A stretch of 64,000 nt of DNA from Microbacterium sp. ET2 (GTDB lineage: Bacteria > Actinomycetota > Actinomycetes > Actinomycetales > Microbacteriaceae). This document shows, piece after piece, positions 53,839 to 62,527 of the stretch; position 1 is the first letter of the stretch; every line of letters starts with the position of its first letter. The translations under genes were made by a program, and so were the position numbers. The stretch is taken from contig NZ_CP128170.1 in assembly GCF_030347395.1 (NCBI RefSeq), positions 2,046,001 through 2,110,000 of the forward strand, in the 5' to 3' direction. Under the pieces are notes generated by a model that had not been told where the DNA came from, made no database searches, and was given only the letters and a program-made list of their open reading frames with translations.

Positions 53839-54369
53839 GTGAGTCGCGAGCGGATCGAGCTGCGCCCGGGGGATCCCGAGGCCGAGGCGCGGATGCGCGC
53901 GCTCAGCTCGCCGCTGAGGCTGCGGGTGCTGCGCCTGTGCGCCTTCGAGGCACGCACCAACAAGGAGCTCGCCGAGCTTCTCGGGGTGAACCCCGGGACG
54001 ATGCTGCATCACGTTCGGACGCTCGTCGGCACCGGCTACCTCGCCGCCGAGGCCGAGCGCAGCGGCGCGCAGGGCGCGCGCGAGGTGCCGTACCGGGCGA
54101 CCGGGCTGTCGTGGCGCACGTCGATGCCGGGCGGGTCGCATGTCCTGGTCGAGACGTTCCTGCAGCAGATCGAGGGCCTCACCGACGAGGACCTGGACGC
54201 GACCTGGCTGGGGCTGAAGCTCAACGATGCGCACAAGGAGGAGCTGCAGGACCGGCTCTACGCGCTCGTGAGCGAGTTCAAGGACCGCGGGCCCGACCCC
54301 GACGGCGAGACGTACTCGCTCTTCACGGTGCTGCACCCCGACAAGAACCCGCCCGCCGTGGGCGCGTGA
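53839..54369 (+). CDS. ArsR-like winged-helix regulator
   Basis: 176 residues from the GTG at 53839. Winged helix (~15-90): ARMRALSSPLRLRVLRLCAFEARTNKELAELLGVNPGTMLHHVRTLVGTGYLA (shown for order: helix 1-2, recognition helix, wing). The C-terminal half (ETFLQQIEGLTDEDLDATWLGL) may bind a ligand or dimerise. There are no metal-binding Cys, so it is probably not a metal sensor. It is likely the repressor of the divergent MFS pump. Confidence 0.83.
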   Translation: MSRERIELRPGDPEAEARMRALSSPLRLRVLRLCAFEARTNKELAELLGVNPGTMLHHVRTLVGTGYLAAEAERSGAQGAREVPYRATGLSWRTSMPGGSHVLVETFLQQIEGLTDEDLDATWLGLKLNDAHKEELQDRLYALVSEFKDRGPDPDGETYSLFTVLHPDKNPPAVGA

Positions 54370-54373
54370 CCCC

Positions 54374-54447
54374 AACTCCTGCAATTCGCGACGGAAACCC
54401 CTGATTCGGCCGCCTCAGCCGCTCGAATCGACGATTCTGCAGGAGTT
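54374..54447. repeat. 74-bp intergenic inverted-repeat element, copy 2
   Basis: AACTCCTGCA ... TGCAGGAGTT over exactly 74 bp. Here the arms extend outward to CCCC/GGGG (54370-54451, 14-bp perfect arms). It lies between the convergent ArsR-like and GT1 genes, where it could also serve as a bidirectional terminator. Confidence 0.8.
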
Positions 54448-54476
54448 GGGGACAGGCGAACGCCTGCACATTCCGC

Positions 54477-55667
54477 TCAGCCGGCCTCGATCAGCTCGAG
54501 CGCGCGACCGGTGCCGTCCTCCGCGGCGACGAGGGGGCCGAGCTCGGCTGCGCGCCGCCGGCACCTGAGGGCCTGGTCGATGGCACCACCGGCGCGCCGC
54601 ACCGTGAGGTGACGCCGCGACAGCGGGTCGGCGGCGACGCCACAGCCGCGGAGCGTCCGCGCCCAGAACGGCTGATCCGCCAGGAACGGCACGACCACCG
54701 ACGGCGTGCCGGCGCGCACGGCGGCCTGCGCGGTCCCCGCACCACCGTGATGCACCGCCACGTCGACGAGGGGGAACACCTGGTCGTGCGAAGCGCCGTC
54801 GATGACCAGCACGTCGTCGCCCCGCAGCTCGGGCGGCACGTCGGCACCGCCCCAGCCGCGGAGCACCAGCGTCTGCAACCCGCGCTCGCGCGAGGCCGCG
54901 ACGAAGGCCGCACCGCGCGCGAGGGGATCGCCCTGCGCCATCGACCCGAAGCCGACGGACACCGTGGGCCCCGTGCGAAGGAAGGCCGCCACCGTGGCAT
55001 CCCCCTCTTCGTCGACGGCTTGGTCGCCGTCGCCCACCCAGGCGCCCGTGAGGTGGGCGCTCGCAGGCCAATCGACAGGGCGCGGCAGGATCTGCGGGCT
55101 GATGGGCAGGAGTGTCGCTCGCGCCGCGCGCGGCTGAGGGCCGCCGAGGAGCCGCGCCGCCTCGGCCAGTTCACGCCGGAACATCGCCGCGGCGGCCCCG
55201 CCCGCGCGGTACGTGAGCCGGTTGAGCGGCCCCAGGTCGAACGGCACCGTGCCCGCGGCCGGGAACTCGCGGGTGGGAATGGTGGTGGGGACGGTCTCGA
55301 CGGCGAACAGCTGCGCCCCGAGACGCGCGGCGATGTGCGGGGCCGAGAGCACCTTGGGGTGGGCGATGACCGCGTCGGCGCCGTGATCGAGACCGATCTG
55401 CGCCGCGCCGACGATCACGGCCCGCATGGTCGGCCGTACGACCGATGCGAAGTTCCGCATCGCCTGCCGGACCGACGTGCCCTGCGCGGCGATCATCGCC
55501 TGGAAGTCCGCTCCGAGCGATGCGGTGTCGAGCCCTGACAGGTCGACCCCGGAGTTGTCGGGCACGGCCAGCGTGACGTCGTGTCCGTCCCGCTGCGCGC
55601 GGCGCGCAAGGGCGGCGAACGGCTCGACGTCGCCCCGAGAGCCTGCCGTCAGGAGCAGCAGCCTCAC
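54477..55667 (-). CDS. GT1-family (UGT/MGT-like) glycosyltransferase
   Basis: 396 residues, GT-B fold. The start RLLLLTAGSRGDVEPFAALARRAQRDGHDVTLAV is that of sterol/macrolide glycosyltransferases. The donor-binding motif includes VDVAVHHGGAGTAQAAVRAGTPSVVVPFLADQPFWA. It transfers a sugar to a small hydrophobic acceptor; macrolide-type inactivation is one possibility. The GTG overlaps the TetR stop by 4 bp, so the regulator and enzyme are cotranscribed. Confidence 0.86.
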   Translation of the reverse strand: MRLLLLTAGSRGDVEPFAALARRAQRDGHDVTLAVPDNSGVDLSGLDTASLGADFQAMIAAQGTSVRQAMRNFASVVRPTMRAVIVGAAQIGLDHGADAVIAHPKVLSAPHIAARLGAQLFAVETVPTTIPTREFPAAGTVPFDLGPLNRLTYRAGGAAAAMFRRELAEAARLLGGPQPRAARATLLPISPQILPRPVDWPASAHLTGAWVGDGDQAVDEEGDATVAAFLRTGPTVSVGFGSMAQGDPLARGAAFVAASRERGLQTLVLRGWGGADVPPELRGDDVLVIDGASHDQVFPLVDVAVHHGGAGTAQAAVRAGTPSVVVPFLADQPFWARTLRGCGVAADPLSRRHLTVRRAGGAIDQALRCRRRAAELGPLVAAEDGTGRALELIEAG

Positions 55668-56245
55668 CGCGTGACCCTCGCGCCGAGGAGGGGCGCCACG
55701 GCCGCGAGCCCGGCGTCCAGGCGCAGGAGCACGTCGGCGTCGACTTCGTCGTGCCCGAAGCGCCGGGCGATGAGTCCGCCGAGGAGGAGGGGGGCGAGCG
55801 AGTAGGCGGTGAGCGCGACGCGGGCGTCTTCCCGCGCGTCGGCCGAGGCGCCGGCGAGCATTCCCGCCGTGTCGAGGATCCGATCCGATGACGCGATGAG
55901 CGCGTCGAAGAACGCGGCCGCGCTGTCACCCCCTTCGATCAACGCGCGGGCGATGTAGCGGACGTGAGGCGCGAGGTGCTCTGCGAGCATGCGCCGGCTC
56001 ACCTCGTCGTCGGGTTCGCCCTTGTGGGTCACGGCGTGGAGCGCGGCGTCGTCGCAGGCGCGACGGAGGCCGGATTTGTCGGTGAAGTGGTGGATGACCA
56101 GCGCCGCGCTTACGCCCGCCTCGGCGGCGATCGTGCGGACGGAGCAGGCGAACCCGTCGCGGGCGAAGCACGCCACCGCGGCGTCGAGGATGCGCTGGCG
56201 GGTGGAGTCGGATGCCGGTGGGGGAGGAGTCACGCAGCACATCAT
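55664..56245 (-). CDS. TetR-family regulator
   Basis: 193 residues from the ATG at 56245 (a second ATG at 56242 and a GTG at 56233 are possible). The N-terminal helix-turn-helix is RQRILDAAVACFARDGFACSVRTIAAEAGVSAALVIHHFTDKSGLRRA. The C-terminal ligand domain is TetR_C-like. Its operator CATTGAACA-AG-TGTTCAATG covers the start codon. It probably senses the glycosyltransferase substrate and controls its own operon. Confidence 0.85.
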   Translation of the reverse strand: MMCCVTPPPPASDSTRQRILDAAVACFARDGFACSVRTIAAEAGVSAALVIHHFTDKSGLRRACDDAALHAVTHKGEPDDEVSRRMLAEHLAPHVRYIARALIEGGDSAAAFFDALIASSDRILDTAGMLAGASADAREDARVALTAYSLAPLLLGGLIARRFGHDEVDADVLLRLDAGLAAVAPLLGARVTR

Positions 56246-56262
56246 TGAACAAGTGTTCAATG
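56243..56262. promoter_or_regulatory. TetR operator
   Basis: CATTGAACA-AG-TGTTCAATG, perfect 9-bp arms with a 2-bp centre, overlapping the TetR translation start. This is the standard layout for TetR autoregulation. Confidence 0.7.
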
Positions 56263-56345
56263 CCTGTCAACCGCCGGGTCTCCTCAGCCCTGGACGCCGA
56301 CCGCCGAACGCGCCAGGCTGGCACCGACACCACTCAGGAGGACCC

Positions 56346-56744
56346 ATGTTCACCACCGACCACGCCTTTTCCGGCTTCAGCGTCGACGACATCGACGCGG
56401 CGCGCCAGTTCTACGGCGAGACGCTCGGACTCACCGTCAGGGACAACCCGATGGGCTTCCTCGATATCGGTTTGGCGTCGGGGGCGCACATCCTCGCGTA
56501 CAGCAAGACGAATCACGAGCCCGCCAGCTTCACCATCTTGAACTTCCCCGTCGCCGACATCGAAGCGGCCGTCGACGATCTGAACGCCCGCGGCGTGACG
56601 ACCAAGATCTACTCCGACGATGAGTTCCCCACCGACCACCGCGGCATCCTCCGCGGCGAGGGACAGGGCCCCGACATCGCGTGGTTCCGCGACCCGGCCG
56701 GTAACGTCCTCGCCGTGATGCAGGACGACGCCCTGTCCGGATGA
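56346..56744 (+). CDS. VOC-superfamily (glyoxalase/bleomycin-resistance-like) protein
   Basis: 132 residues. Two beta-alpha-beta-beta-beta modules: FSGFSVDDIDAARQFYGETLGLTV at the start and FPVADIEAAVDDLNARGV in the middle, ending WFRDPAGNVLAVMQ. This is the pattern of vicinal-oxygen-chelate enzymes and ligand-binding resistance proteins. The activity cannot be assigned. GGAGG precedes the ATG. Confidence 0.88.
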   Translation: MFTTDHAFSGFSVDDIDAARQFYGETLGLTVRDNPMGFLDIGLASGAHILAYSKTNHEPASFTILNFPVADIEAAVDDLNARGVTTKIYSDDEFPTDHRGILRGEGQGPDIAWFRDPAGNVLAVMQDDALSG

Positions 56745-56786
56745 CCGCAGGCGCCGCTTCCGTCGTGAGGTGCGCCTGACCGGCGC

Positions 56787-58172
56787 CTAGGGCCGCGGCC
56801 ACCCCGCGGGGCCGTCGGTGCCCGCGGGGTACTCATCCAGCGGCACCTGGCCGCTGCGCCACGCGTCGAGCACGGGCTGAACGATCCGCCAGCACTGCTC
56901 GGCCGCGTCGCCGCGGACGGCGAGCATCGCGTCGCCGTCGAGGATCCCCGACAGCACCTCGGCATAGGCCTTCAGCGTCCCCTCGCCGAGGTCGGCGACG
57001 AGCCGGGCGCGTTCGAGCTCGAAGGCGTCGCCGTCTCCGCTGACGTTCAATTCGAGCGTCATCCGGTCGGGGCCCAGTGCGAAGCGCAGCACGGTCGGCT
57101 CGGTGCTGCCGGTGAGACCGTCGGGGAGGTGCCGCACGGGCTTGAATCGCACGATCACCTCGCGCTCGGCGTCATCCAGCGCCTTCCCCGACCGCAGCGT
57201 GAAGGGAACCCCCTGCCAGCGGGCGTTGCGCACCTCGAACACGACCTGGGCGAGTGTCTCGGTCTCGCGCGCTGGATCCACTCCCGGCTCGTCGACGTAC
57301 GACGGGAGGGCGCGGGCCTGCACGACACCGGCGGTGTACCGCGCGCGGTGCGACGAGGCCACCGGGTCGCCCTGCCAGACGTCGGTGGCGCGAAGGACCG
57401 CGCCGGTCGCCTCGCGGAAGTCGATCTCGGACAGTGACGCCGGAGGCTCCATCGCCACGATCGCCAGCACCTGCAGGAGGTGGCTCTGGATCATGTCGAC
57501 GAGTGCCCCCGCGTGGTCGTAGTACCCGGCCCTGCCCTCGAGTCCGAGGGTCTCGTCGTAGCCGATGAAGATCGACTCGATGTGCTCGGCCGACCACACC
57601 GGCTCGAGCACCCGGTTCGCGAGCCGCGCGCCGAGGATGTTCAGCGTCGTCGACCGTCCGAGGAAGTGGTCGATGCGGAACACCTGCGACTCGGGGACGA
57701 TCCGCGCGACCGTCTCGTTGAGGGCACGAGCCGTCGCCTCGTCGCTGCCGAAGGGCTTCTCGATCGCGAGGATGAGCCCCTCGGGAACCTCCAGCCCGGT
57801 CAGCGCCTGGCACGCGCGCTCGGTGATCGCCGGCGGCACGGCGAAGTACAGCGCGACCCGCCCGTCGTTTCCGGCCATGAGTGCGGTGAGGTCGGCGGGG
57901 TCGGTGATGTCGGCCTTCGTGTAGGTCGTCTCCGCCACCGAGGCGAACGCCTTCTGCGACCCGGTCGTGGCGAAGGACGCCTTGACCACCTCGCGCCACC
58001 GGTCGTCGTCCCAGTCATCCATTCCGGCGCCGCGGAGGTGGATCCGGCGGTCGGGCTCGCGGGTGAGCAGCTGCCCGAGGGCGGGGAGGAGGAGCCTCGA
58101 GGTGAGGTCTCCCGATGCTCCGAGGATGATCAGGGTGGTCAGGTCGGTGGCCGTCTTCTCCGCAGCGCTCAT
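56787..58172 (-). CDS. zwf: Glucose-6-phosphate dehydrogenase (divergent form)
   Basis: 461 residues. Oxidises glucose-6-phosphate to the lactone and makes NADPH. N-terminal GASGDLTSRLLLPAL binds the nucleotide. EKPFG is present. The active-site motif normally RIDHYLGKE reads RIDHFLGRST: catalytic Asp-His kept, the substrate-binding Lys replaced by Arg. There is no opcA, tal or tkt neighbour, so this is probably a second, divergent paralogue. The start at 58172 is preferred to 58181. Confidence 0.85.
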   Translation of the reverse strand: MSAAEKTATDLTTLIILGASGDLTSRLLLPALGQLLTREPDRRIHLRGAGMDDWDDDRWREVVKASFATTGSQKAFASVAETTYTKADITDPADLTALMAGNDGRVALYFAVPPAITERACQALTGLEVPEGLILAIEKPFGSDEATARALNETVARIVPESQVFRIDHFLGRSTTLNILGARLANRVLEPVWSAEHIESIFIGYDETLGLEGRAGYYDHAGALVDMIQSHLLQVLAIVAMEPPASLSEIDFREATGAVLRATDVWQGDPVASSHRARYTAGVVQARALPSYVDEPGVDPARETETLAQVVFEVRNARWQGVPFTLRSGKALDDAEREVIVRFKPVRHLPDGLTGSTEPTVLRFALGPDRMTLELNVSGDGDAFELERARLVADLGEGTLKAYAEVLSGILDGDAMLAVRGDAAEQCWRIVQPVLDAWRSGQVPLDEYPAGTDGPAGWPRP

Positions 58173-58202
58173 GCTCGCCACCCTAGTTTCTCGGCGAGGA
58201 GG

Positions 58203-58235
58203 AAAAAGGGGGATGCCGGAATTCCGGCATCCCCC
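58203..58235 (-). terminator. Rho-independent terminator after the ABC permease gene
   Basis: A perfect 28-bp palindrome (58208-58235; GGGGGATGCCGGA and its complement meeting at the centre). On the minus strand it is followed by TTTTT. It lies 13 bp after the permease stop and before zwf. Confidence 0.85.
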
Positions 58236-58248
58236 CTGGCGCGGCGCC

Positions 58249-59349
58249 TCAGGCGGCCAGCGCCTCCCGCAGCTTGACGCGTGCCCCCATGCGCAAGAGC
58301 GAGTTCTCGTAGATCTTCGCGCCGACGAGGATCGCCCCGACGCAGGTCGCGGCGAGGATCGCCAGCGACACCAGCGGCTCCCACCACTGCGCCTCGCCGA
58401 GGAAGAGCCGCATCGGCATCCCCACGGGTGCCGAGAACGGCACGTAGGACATGATCGTCAGCACCAGCGAGTTGTCGTTGAAGAAGATCACCAGGAAGTA
58501 CGGCGCCATGATCAGCATCGTCAGCGGCGTCGTGGTCGACCCGATGTCCTCCTGGCGCGACACCATAGCCGCCGCCGCGGCGAACAGCGCCGCCAGCAGG
58601 ATGAAGCCGAAGAGGAAGAACACCGCGAACCACGCGATCGGCGCGCCGAGGCCCTGCAGCAGCGCGGTCTGATCGGTGACGGTGAGTCCCACCACCGCCA
58701 CCGCGGCGAGCACCAGGATCTGCCCCACCGCGAGCACGGTGTTGCCGATGACCTTTCCTGCCAGCAGCGCCCGGGTGGGCACCGCCGAGATCAGCAGCTC
58801 GACCACGCGGGTCTGCTTCTCTTCGACCACACTCTGGGCGATGGTGCCGCCGAAGAGCGACGCGGCGAGGAGGAAGACGATTCCGAACCCGAGGGCGACG
58901 AAGTAGCGGAGGAGGGGGTTGGTCTCATCCGGGTTCAGCAGCTCGACGGGCGGCACCTGCGCCAGGGTGAGCATGAGGTCGGTCGGCGGGTTCGAGTCGG
59001 CCACGATGATGAAGCCGAGCGGCGAGGACGAGTCGCCCACGACCGCGGCGTCGACATCACCCGAGGCGACGAGATCCTCGGCCTGAGCGCGGTCGCTCAC
59101 GTCGGTGACCTCGAGCCCCTCGACGCCGTCGACGTACTGCGACGCGTTGCTGGTGACCGCGACAGGGGTCGCCGACGAGTTCCCGGCGGTGAAGCCGCCC
59201 CAGATCACCAGGGCGAGGGCGCCGAGGATGAGGATCGCGGTGGAGATGACGAAGGCCTTGCTGCGCAGCTTCGACCCGATCTCGCGCTCGGCGACGAGCC
59301 ACACGCTCTGAGCGGTGCTGGGTGCGGCGGGAAGAGTGGACGTGCTCAC
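58249..59349 (-). CDS. ABC-2 type permease (NatB-like)
   Basis: 366 residues. One N-terminal helix, a large extracytoplasmic domain (~60-150) and five C-terminal helices, the NatB layout. The motif GGTIAQSVVEEKQTRVVELLISAVPTRALLAGKVIG is the cytoplasmic coupling region. It pairs with the ATPase gene upstream (4-bp overlap). Na+ efflux is the NatAB role in Bacillus; the substrate here is inferred. Confidence 0.88.
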   Translation of the reverse strand: MSTSTLPAAPSTAQSVWLVAEREIGSKLRSKAFVISTAILILGALALVIWGGFTAGNSSATPVAVTSNASQYVDGVEGLEVTDVSDRAQAEDLVASGDVDAAVVGDSSSPLGFIIVADSNPPTDLMLTLAQVPPVELLNPDETNPLLRYFVALGFGIVFLLAASLFGGTIAQSVVEEKQTRVVELLISAVPTRALLAGKVIGNTVLAVGQILVLAAVAVVGLTVTDQTALLQGLGAPIAWFAVFFLFGFILLAALFAAAAAMVSRQEDIGSTTTPLTMLIMAPYFLVIFFNDNSLVLTIMSYVPFSAPVGMPMRLFLGEAQWWEPLVSLAILAATCVGAILVGAKIYENSLLRMGARVKLREALAA

Positions 59350-60230
59350 TGGATGACCTCCTTGAAGATCTGGGCGAGGGTGGGATGCTGCGGGGCGAAG
59401 CTCGCGACATCCCCCTGGGCCACCGCACGGCGGAGCACCCGCTGCGCGGCGTCTTCGGAGTCGACGTCGAAGACGGCGTACCCGCCGTCGAAGTCGACGA
59501 CGCTCACGCCGGGCTCGTCGCGGAGCCAGCCGGCGTCACCGGCCGACACGAGCTCGTACCGGTGGGCGGAGTGCTCCGCGCGCAGGGCGTCGCGCGCCCC
59601 GGCGGCGCGCACCCGGCCTCCGGCGATGATGACGAGGTCGTCGCACAGGCGCTCGACGACGTCGAGCTGGTGCGAGGAGAACAGCACCGATGCGCCGGCC
59701 GCGGCCCGCTGCTGCAGCACGCCCGCGACCACGTCGACCGCGAGCGGGTCGAGGCCGGAGAAGGGCTCGTCGAGGATCAGCACCTCGGGCTGATGCACGA
59801 GGGCGGCGGCGATCTGTGCACGCTGCTGGTTTCCGAGCGACAGTGTCTCGACGTTGTCCTCGAGGCGCTCGCCGAGGCCGAGCTCCTCGAGCAGCGCGGT
59901 GGCTCGGGCGGTGGCGTCGGGCTTGGAGAAGCCGTGGAGGCGCGCGAGGTAGACGATGTGCTCGAGCACCTTCATCTTCGGATACAGCCCCCGTTCCTCG
60001 GGCATGTACCCGAAGCGGCGGCGGTCGGCGGGGGTGACGGGTGATCCGTCGAGGGCGACGGTGCCGGCATCCTTCCCCAGGACCCCGAGGACGATGCGCA
60101 TCGTCGTGGTCTTACCGGCGCCGTTGCCGCCGACGAAGCCCGTCAGGCGCCCGGGGCGGACGTCGAACGACACGTCGTCGAGCGCGCGGCGGCCGCCGTA
60201 CGCCTTGGTGATGCCTCTCAGCTCCAGCAT
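59346..60230 (-). CDS. ABC transporter ATP-binding protein (NatA-like)
   Basis: 294 residues. Walker A GGNGAGKTTT, the NatA-type variant of the signature (LSLGNQQRAQIAAALVH), Walker B VLILDEPFSGLDPLAVDV and His switch SSHQLDVVERL. A ~60-residue C-terminal extension follows the core. It is translated with the permease through a 4-bp overlap. Confidence 0.9.
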   Translation of the reverse strand: MLELRGITKAYGGRRALDDVSFDVRPGRLTGFVGGNGAGKTTTMRIVLGVLGKDAGTVALDGSPVTPADRRRFGYMPEERGLYPKMKVLEHIVYLARLHGFSKPDATARATALLEELGLGERLEDNVETLSLGNQQRAQIAAALVHQPEVLILDEPFSGLDPLAVDVVAGVLQQRAAAGASVLFSSHQLDVVERLCDDLVIIAGGRVRAAGARDALRAEHSAHRYELVSAGDAGWLRDEPGVSVVDFDGGYAVFDVDSEDAAQRVLRRAVAQGDVASFAPQHPTLAQIFKEVIQ

Positions 60231-60472
60231 GATGCTCCTTCTGGTCGGGGTCGGCCGGGGATGACATCGACGTTACGGAGCGGGCCCGCCCGCGGCATCC
60301 GTCCCCGGGTGGGTTTCTCGTCGGCCCGGCTCCTCCTCCCCGCGGGGGATGTCACGACGTCGAGAGGAATTTCCATACGCGGGAATAGATAACGGATGCC
60401 GGGCCTTTGACCCCGTTGGAATGTCCGACGGCGGTCTCCCGCCGGGAGACGCCATCTATGGAGGAGAACTCA

Positions 60473-61041
60473 ATGAGCAACCGCACAATCGGGTACATCG
60501 TCGGGAGCATCTCGTCGACCTCGATCAACCGTCGCCTGGCGAAGGCCCTCGAGCGTCTCGCTCCGGAGGGGACGACCCTGGTCGAGATCCCGATCCAGGA
60601 CCTGCCGTTCTACTCGCCCGACTACGACGCCGACTTCCCTGAGGTCGCCCGCGACTTCAAGCGCGCGATCGAGGACGTCGACGGCGTGATCATCGTCACC
60701 CCCGAGTACAGCCGCTCGATCCCCGGCGTGCTGAAGAACGCCCTCGACTGGGCGGCGCGCCCGTGGGGTCAGGGCTCGTTCAACCACAAGCCCACTGCCA
60801 TCATCGGCACCTCGCAGGGCGGCATCGCCACGGCGACCGCGCAGCAGCACCTGAAGGCGATCCTCAGCCACTTCAACGCCCCGACGCTCGGCCAGCCCGA
60901 GGGTTACGTCCAGACGACCCCCGGCCTCTTCTCCGAGCACGGCGAGATCACGAGCGACGAGACCGCCGCGTTCCTCGTCAGCTACCTCGAGGCGTTCAAC
61001 GCGCTCGTCGACCGTTACGCGCACGGCTCGTCAACGCCTGA
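60473..61041 (+). CDS. NADPH-dependent FMN reductase
   Basis: About 190 residues. Flavodoxin-like reductase: IGYIVGSISSTSINRRLAKALERL, the FMN-binding TPEYSRSIPGVLKNALDW and GTSQGG. A GGAGGAG site (60461) precedes the ATG. In the given sequence the frame runs on into the next gene, because a stop at 61041 lies in another frame one base off. A strong hairpin (61055-61089) follows that stop, so a missing base near the end is likely. A near-perfect 5'-UTR hairpin lies at 60430-60453. Confidence 0.8.
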
Positions 61042-61054
61042 CGGATCCCCCTCG

Positions 61055-61089
61055 ACGGCCCCGGTCCCGCCTCGGCGGGCCGGGGCCGT
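61055..61089 (+). terminator. GC-rich hairpin between the FMN reductase and DHFR-like genes
   Basis: ACGGCCCCGG-t-CCCGCC-tc-GGCGGG-CCGGGGCCGT forms a 16-bp stem with one unpaired base. It is expected to end the reductase transcript, which argues that the two genes are separate. Confidence 0.7.
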
Positions 61090-61153
61090 CGCTCTTGCCG
61101 CTGCCGCCTCGCCGGGCGAGGATGAAGACGGACGCAAGCGCGGAGGGGACCAC

Positions 61154-61777
61154 ATGACCGGACGCATCACCATCGACCTGTTCGTCTCGCTCGACGGCGT
61201 GGCACAGGCGCCGGGAGCGCCGGACGAGGATCGCTCGGGCGGCTTCCCCTACGGCGGCTGGCAGGCGCCGGTGATGGGGGAGGTGGAGGGTCGGGAGGTC
61301 GCCCGAGGTATCGAGGAGATGGACGCCCTGGTGCTCGGCCGCCGCACCTACGACATCTTCGCCGCATACTGGCCGCACCACGTCGAGGGCGACGGAGCCG
61401 GCCGCATCGGCCGGACGTTCGCGGCGATCCCGAAGTACGTCGCCTCGCGCGGAGCGCCAGAACTTCACTGGCAGGGGGCGAGGCTGCTGGGCCCCGACGC
61501 GGTGCAGGCGGTCCGCGCGCTTCGCGACGTGCACGAGCAGGTCCACGTCATCGGCAGCGTCGACTTCGTCCAGTCCCTCCTCGCGGCGTCGGCGTTCGAC
61601 GAGCTGCGGCTCTACACCTACCCGGTGGTGATCGGCCGGGGGAAGCGGGTGTTCCCCGAGGGCGCCGCGCCCGCAACCCTCGCGCTGCTCGGCGACCCGA
61701 TCGTGTCGGAGAAGGGGGCCGTGCTCCTCCGCTACGCCCCTGCCGGCGCGCTCCGCACGGGAGAGATGGGCGACTGA
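61154..61777 (+). CDS. Dihydrofolate-reductase-like (RibD C-terminal) protein
   Basis: 207 residues. Begins TGRITIDLFVSLDGVAQAPGAPDED and has LVLGRRTYDIFAAYW, VHVIGSVDFVQSLLAA and ELRLYTYPVVIGRGKRVFP, typical of the actinobacterial 'dihydrofolate reductase family' of RibD C-terminal-like NADPH reductases. The true substrate is unknown. GGAGGGG precedes the ATG. Confidence 0.88.
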   Translation: MTGRITIDLFVSLDGVAQAPGAPDEDRSGGFPYGGWQAPVMGEVEGREVARGIEEMDALVLGRRTYDIFAAYWPHHVEGDGAGRIGRTFAAIPKYVASRGAPELHWQGARLLGPDAVQAVRALRDVHEQVHVIGSVDFVQSLLAASAFDELRLYTYPVVIGRGKRVFPEGAAPATLALLGDPIVSEKGAVLLRYAPAGALRTGEMGD

Positions 61778-61786
61778 CGGCCCCTC

Positions 61787-62527
61787 TCAGGCCAGGCCGT
61801 GGCGGTGGGCGTAGACCACCGCGGCGACCCGGTCGCGGGCGCCGAGCTTCTGCAGCACGTTCGACACGTGGGTCTTGACCGTGGCCTCGCCGATGAACAG
61901 GCGCTCGGCGATCTCGGCGTTGCTGAGCGCCTGCGCGATGAGGCGCAGCACCTCGGTCTCGCGGTCGGTGAGGTCGACGACGGGTGCGCCGGGCGCCGCC
62001 TGCGGTCCAGAAGACGAGATCCGGTCCAGACGAGGACGTTTCGGCGCGAAAAGTCCTCCGCTCGGCCGATCCTCCTCGCGGGGGGATGCCTGGGCCGCCG
62101 GCCCGCCGCCGCCCGCGAACCGGCGGATCACCCGGCGCGTGACCTCGGGGGCGAGAAGCGCGTCACCCGCCGCGGCGACCCGCACCGCGTGGACGAGCTC
62201 CTCGGGCCCGGCGTTCTTCAGCAGGAATCCGCTCGCCCCCGCCGACAGCGCCTCGAAGAGGTAGTCGTCGCGGTCGAAGGTCGTCACGATCAGCACGGCC
62301 GCCTCAGACCCGGCGTCGACCAGCTCCCGGGTCGCGGCGATCCCGTCCATTCCGGGCATCTGCACGTCCATGCAGATCACGTCGGGAGAATGCGCGGATG
62401 CCGCGGCGACCGCCTCGGCACCGTTCGCGGCCTCTGCGACCACGGCGATGTCGTCCTCGGACTCCAGGATCATCCGGAACCCGGCGCGCATCACGGCGTG
62501 GTCGTCGACGAGGAGGACGCGGATCAT
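61787..62527 (-). CDS. LuxR/NarL-type response regulator
   Basis: 246 residues. The receiver has phospho-acceptor Asp in VICMDVQMPGMDG and Lys in SGFLLKNAGPEELV. The C-terminal LuxR helix-turn-helix is LTDRETEVLRLIAQALSNAEIAERLFIGEATVKTHVSNVLQKL. A ~40-residue Pro/Ser/Arg-rich linker, longer than usual, joins them. It overlaps the kinase gene by 4 bp and forms a two-component pair with it. Confidence 0.92.
   Translation of the reverse strand: MIRVLLVDDHAVMRAGFRMILESEDDIAVVAEAANGAEAVAAASAHSPDVICMDVQMPGMDGIAATRELVDAGSEAAVLIVTTFDRDDYLFEALSAGASGFLLKNAGPEELVHAVRVAAAGDALLAPEVTRRVIRRFAGGGGPAAQASPREEDRPSGGLFAPKRPRLDRISSSGPQAAPGAPVVDLTDRETEVLRLIAQALSNAEIAERLFIGEATVKTHVSNVLQKLGARDRVAAVVYAHRHGLA

Noticed and set aside
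56745..56786. Possible bidirectional terminator between the VOC and zwf genes
   Set aside because: Only short AGGCGC/GCGCCT arms are seen and no U tract; not strong enough to list.
60473..61777. FMN reductase-DHFR fusion protein
   Set aside because: A strong terminator-like hairpin and an independent ribosome-binding site lie between the domains, and a natural stop is one frame away.
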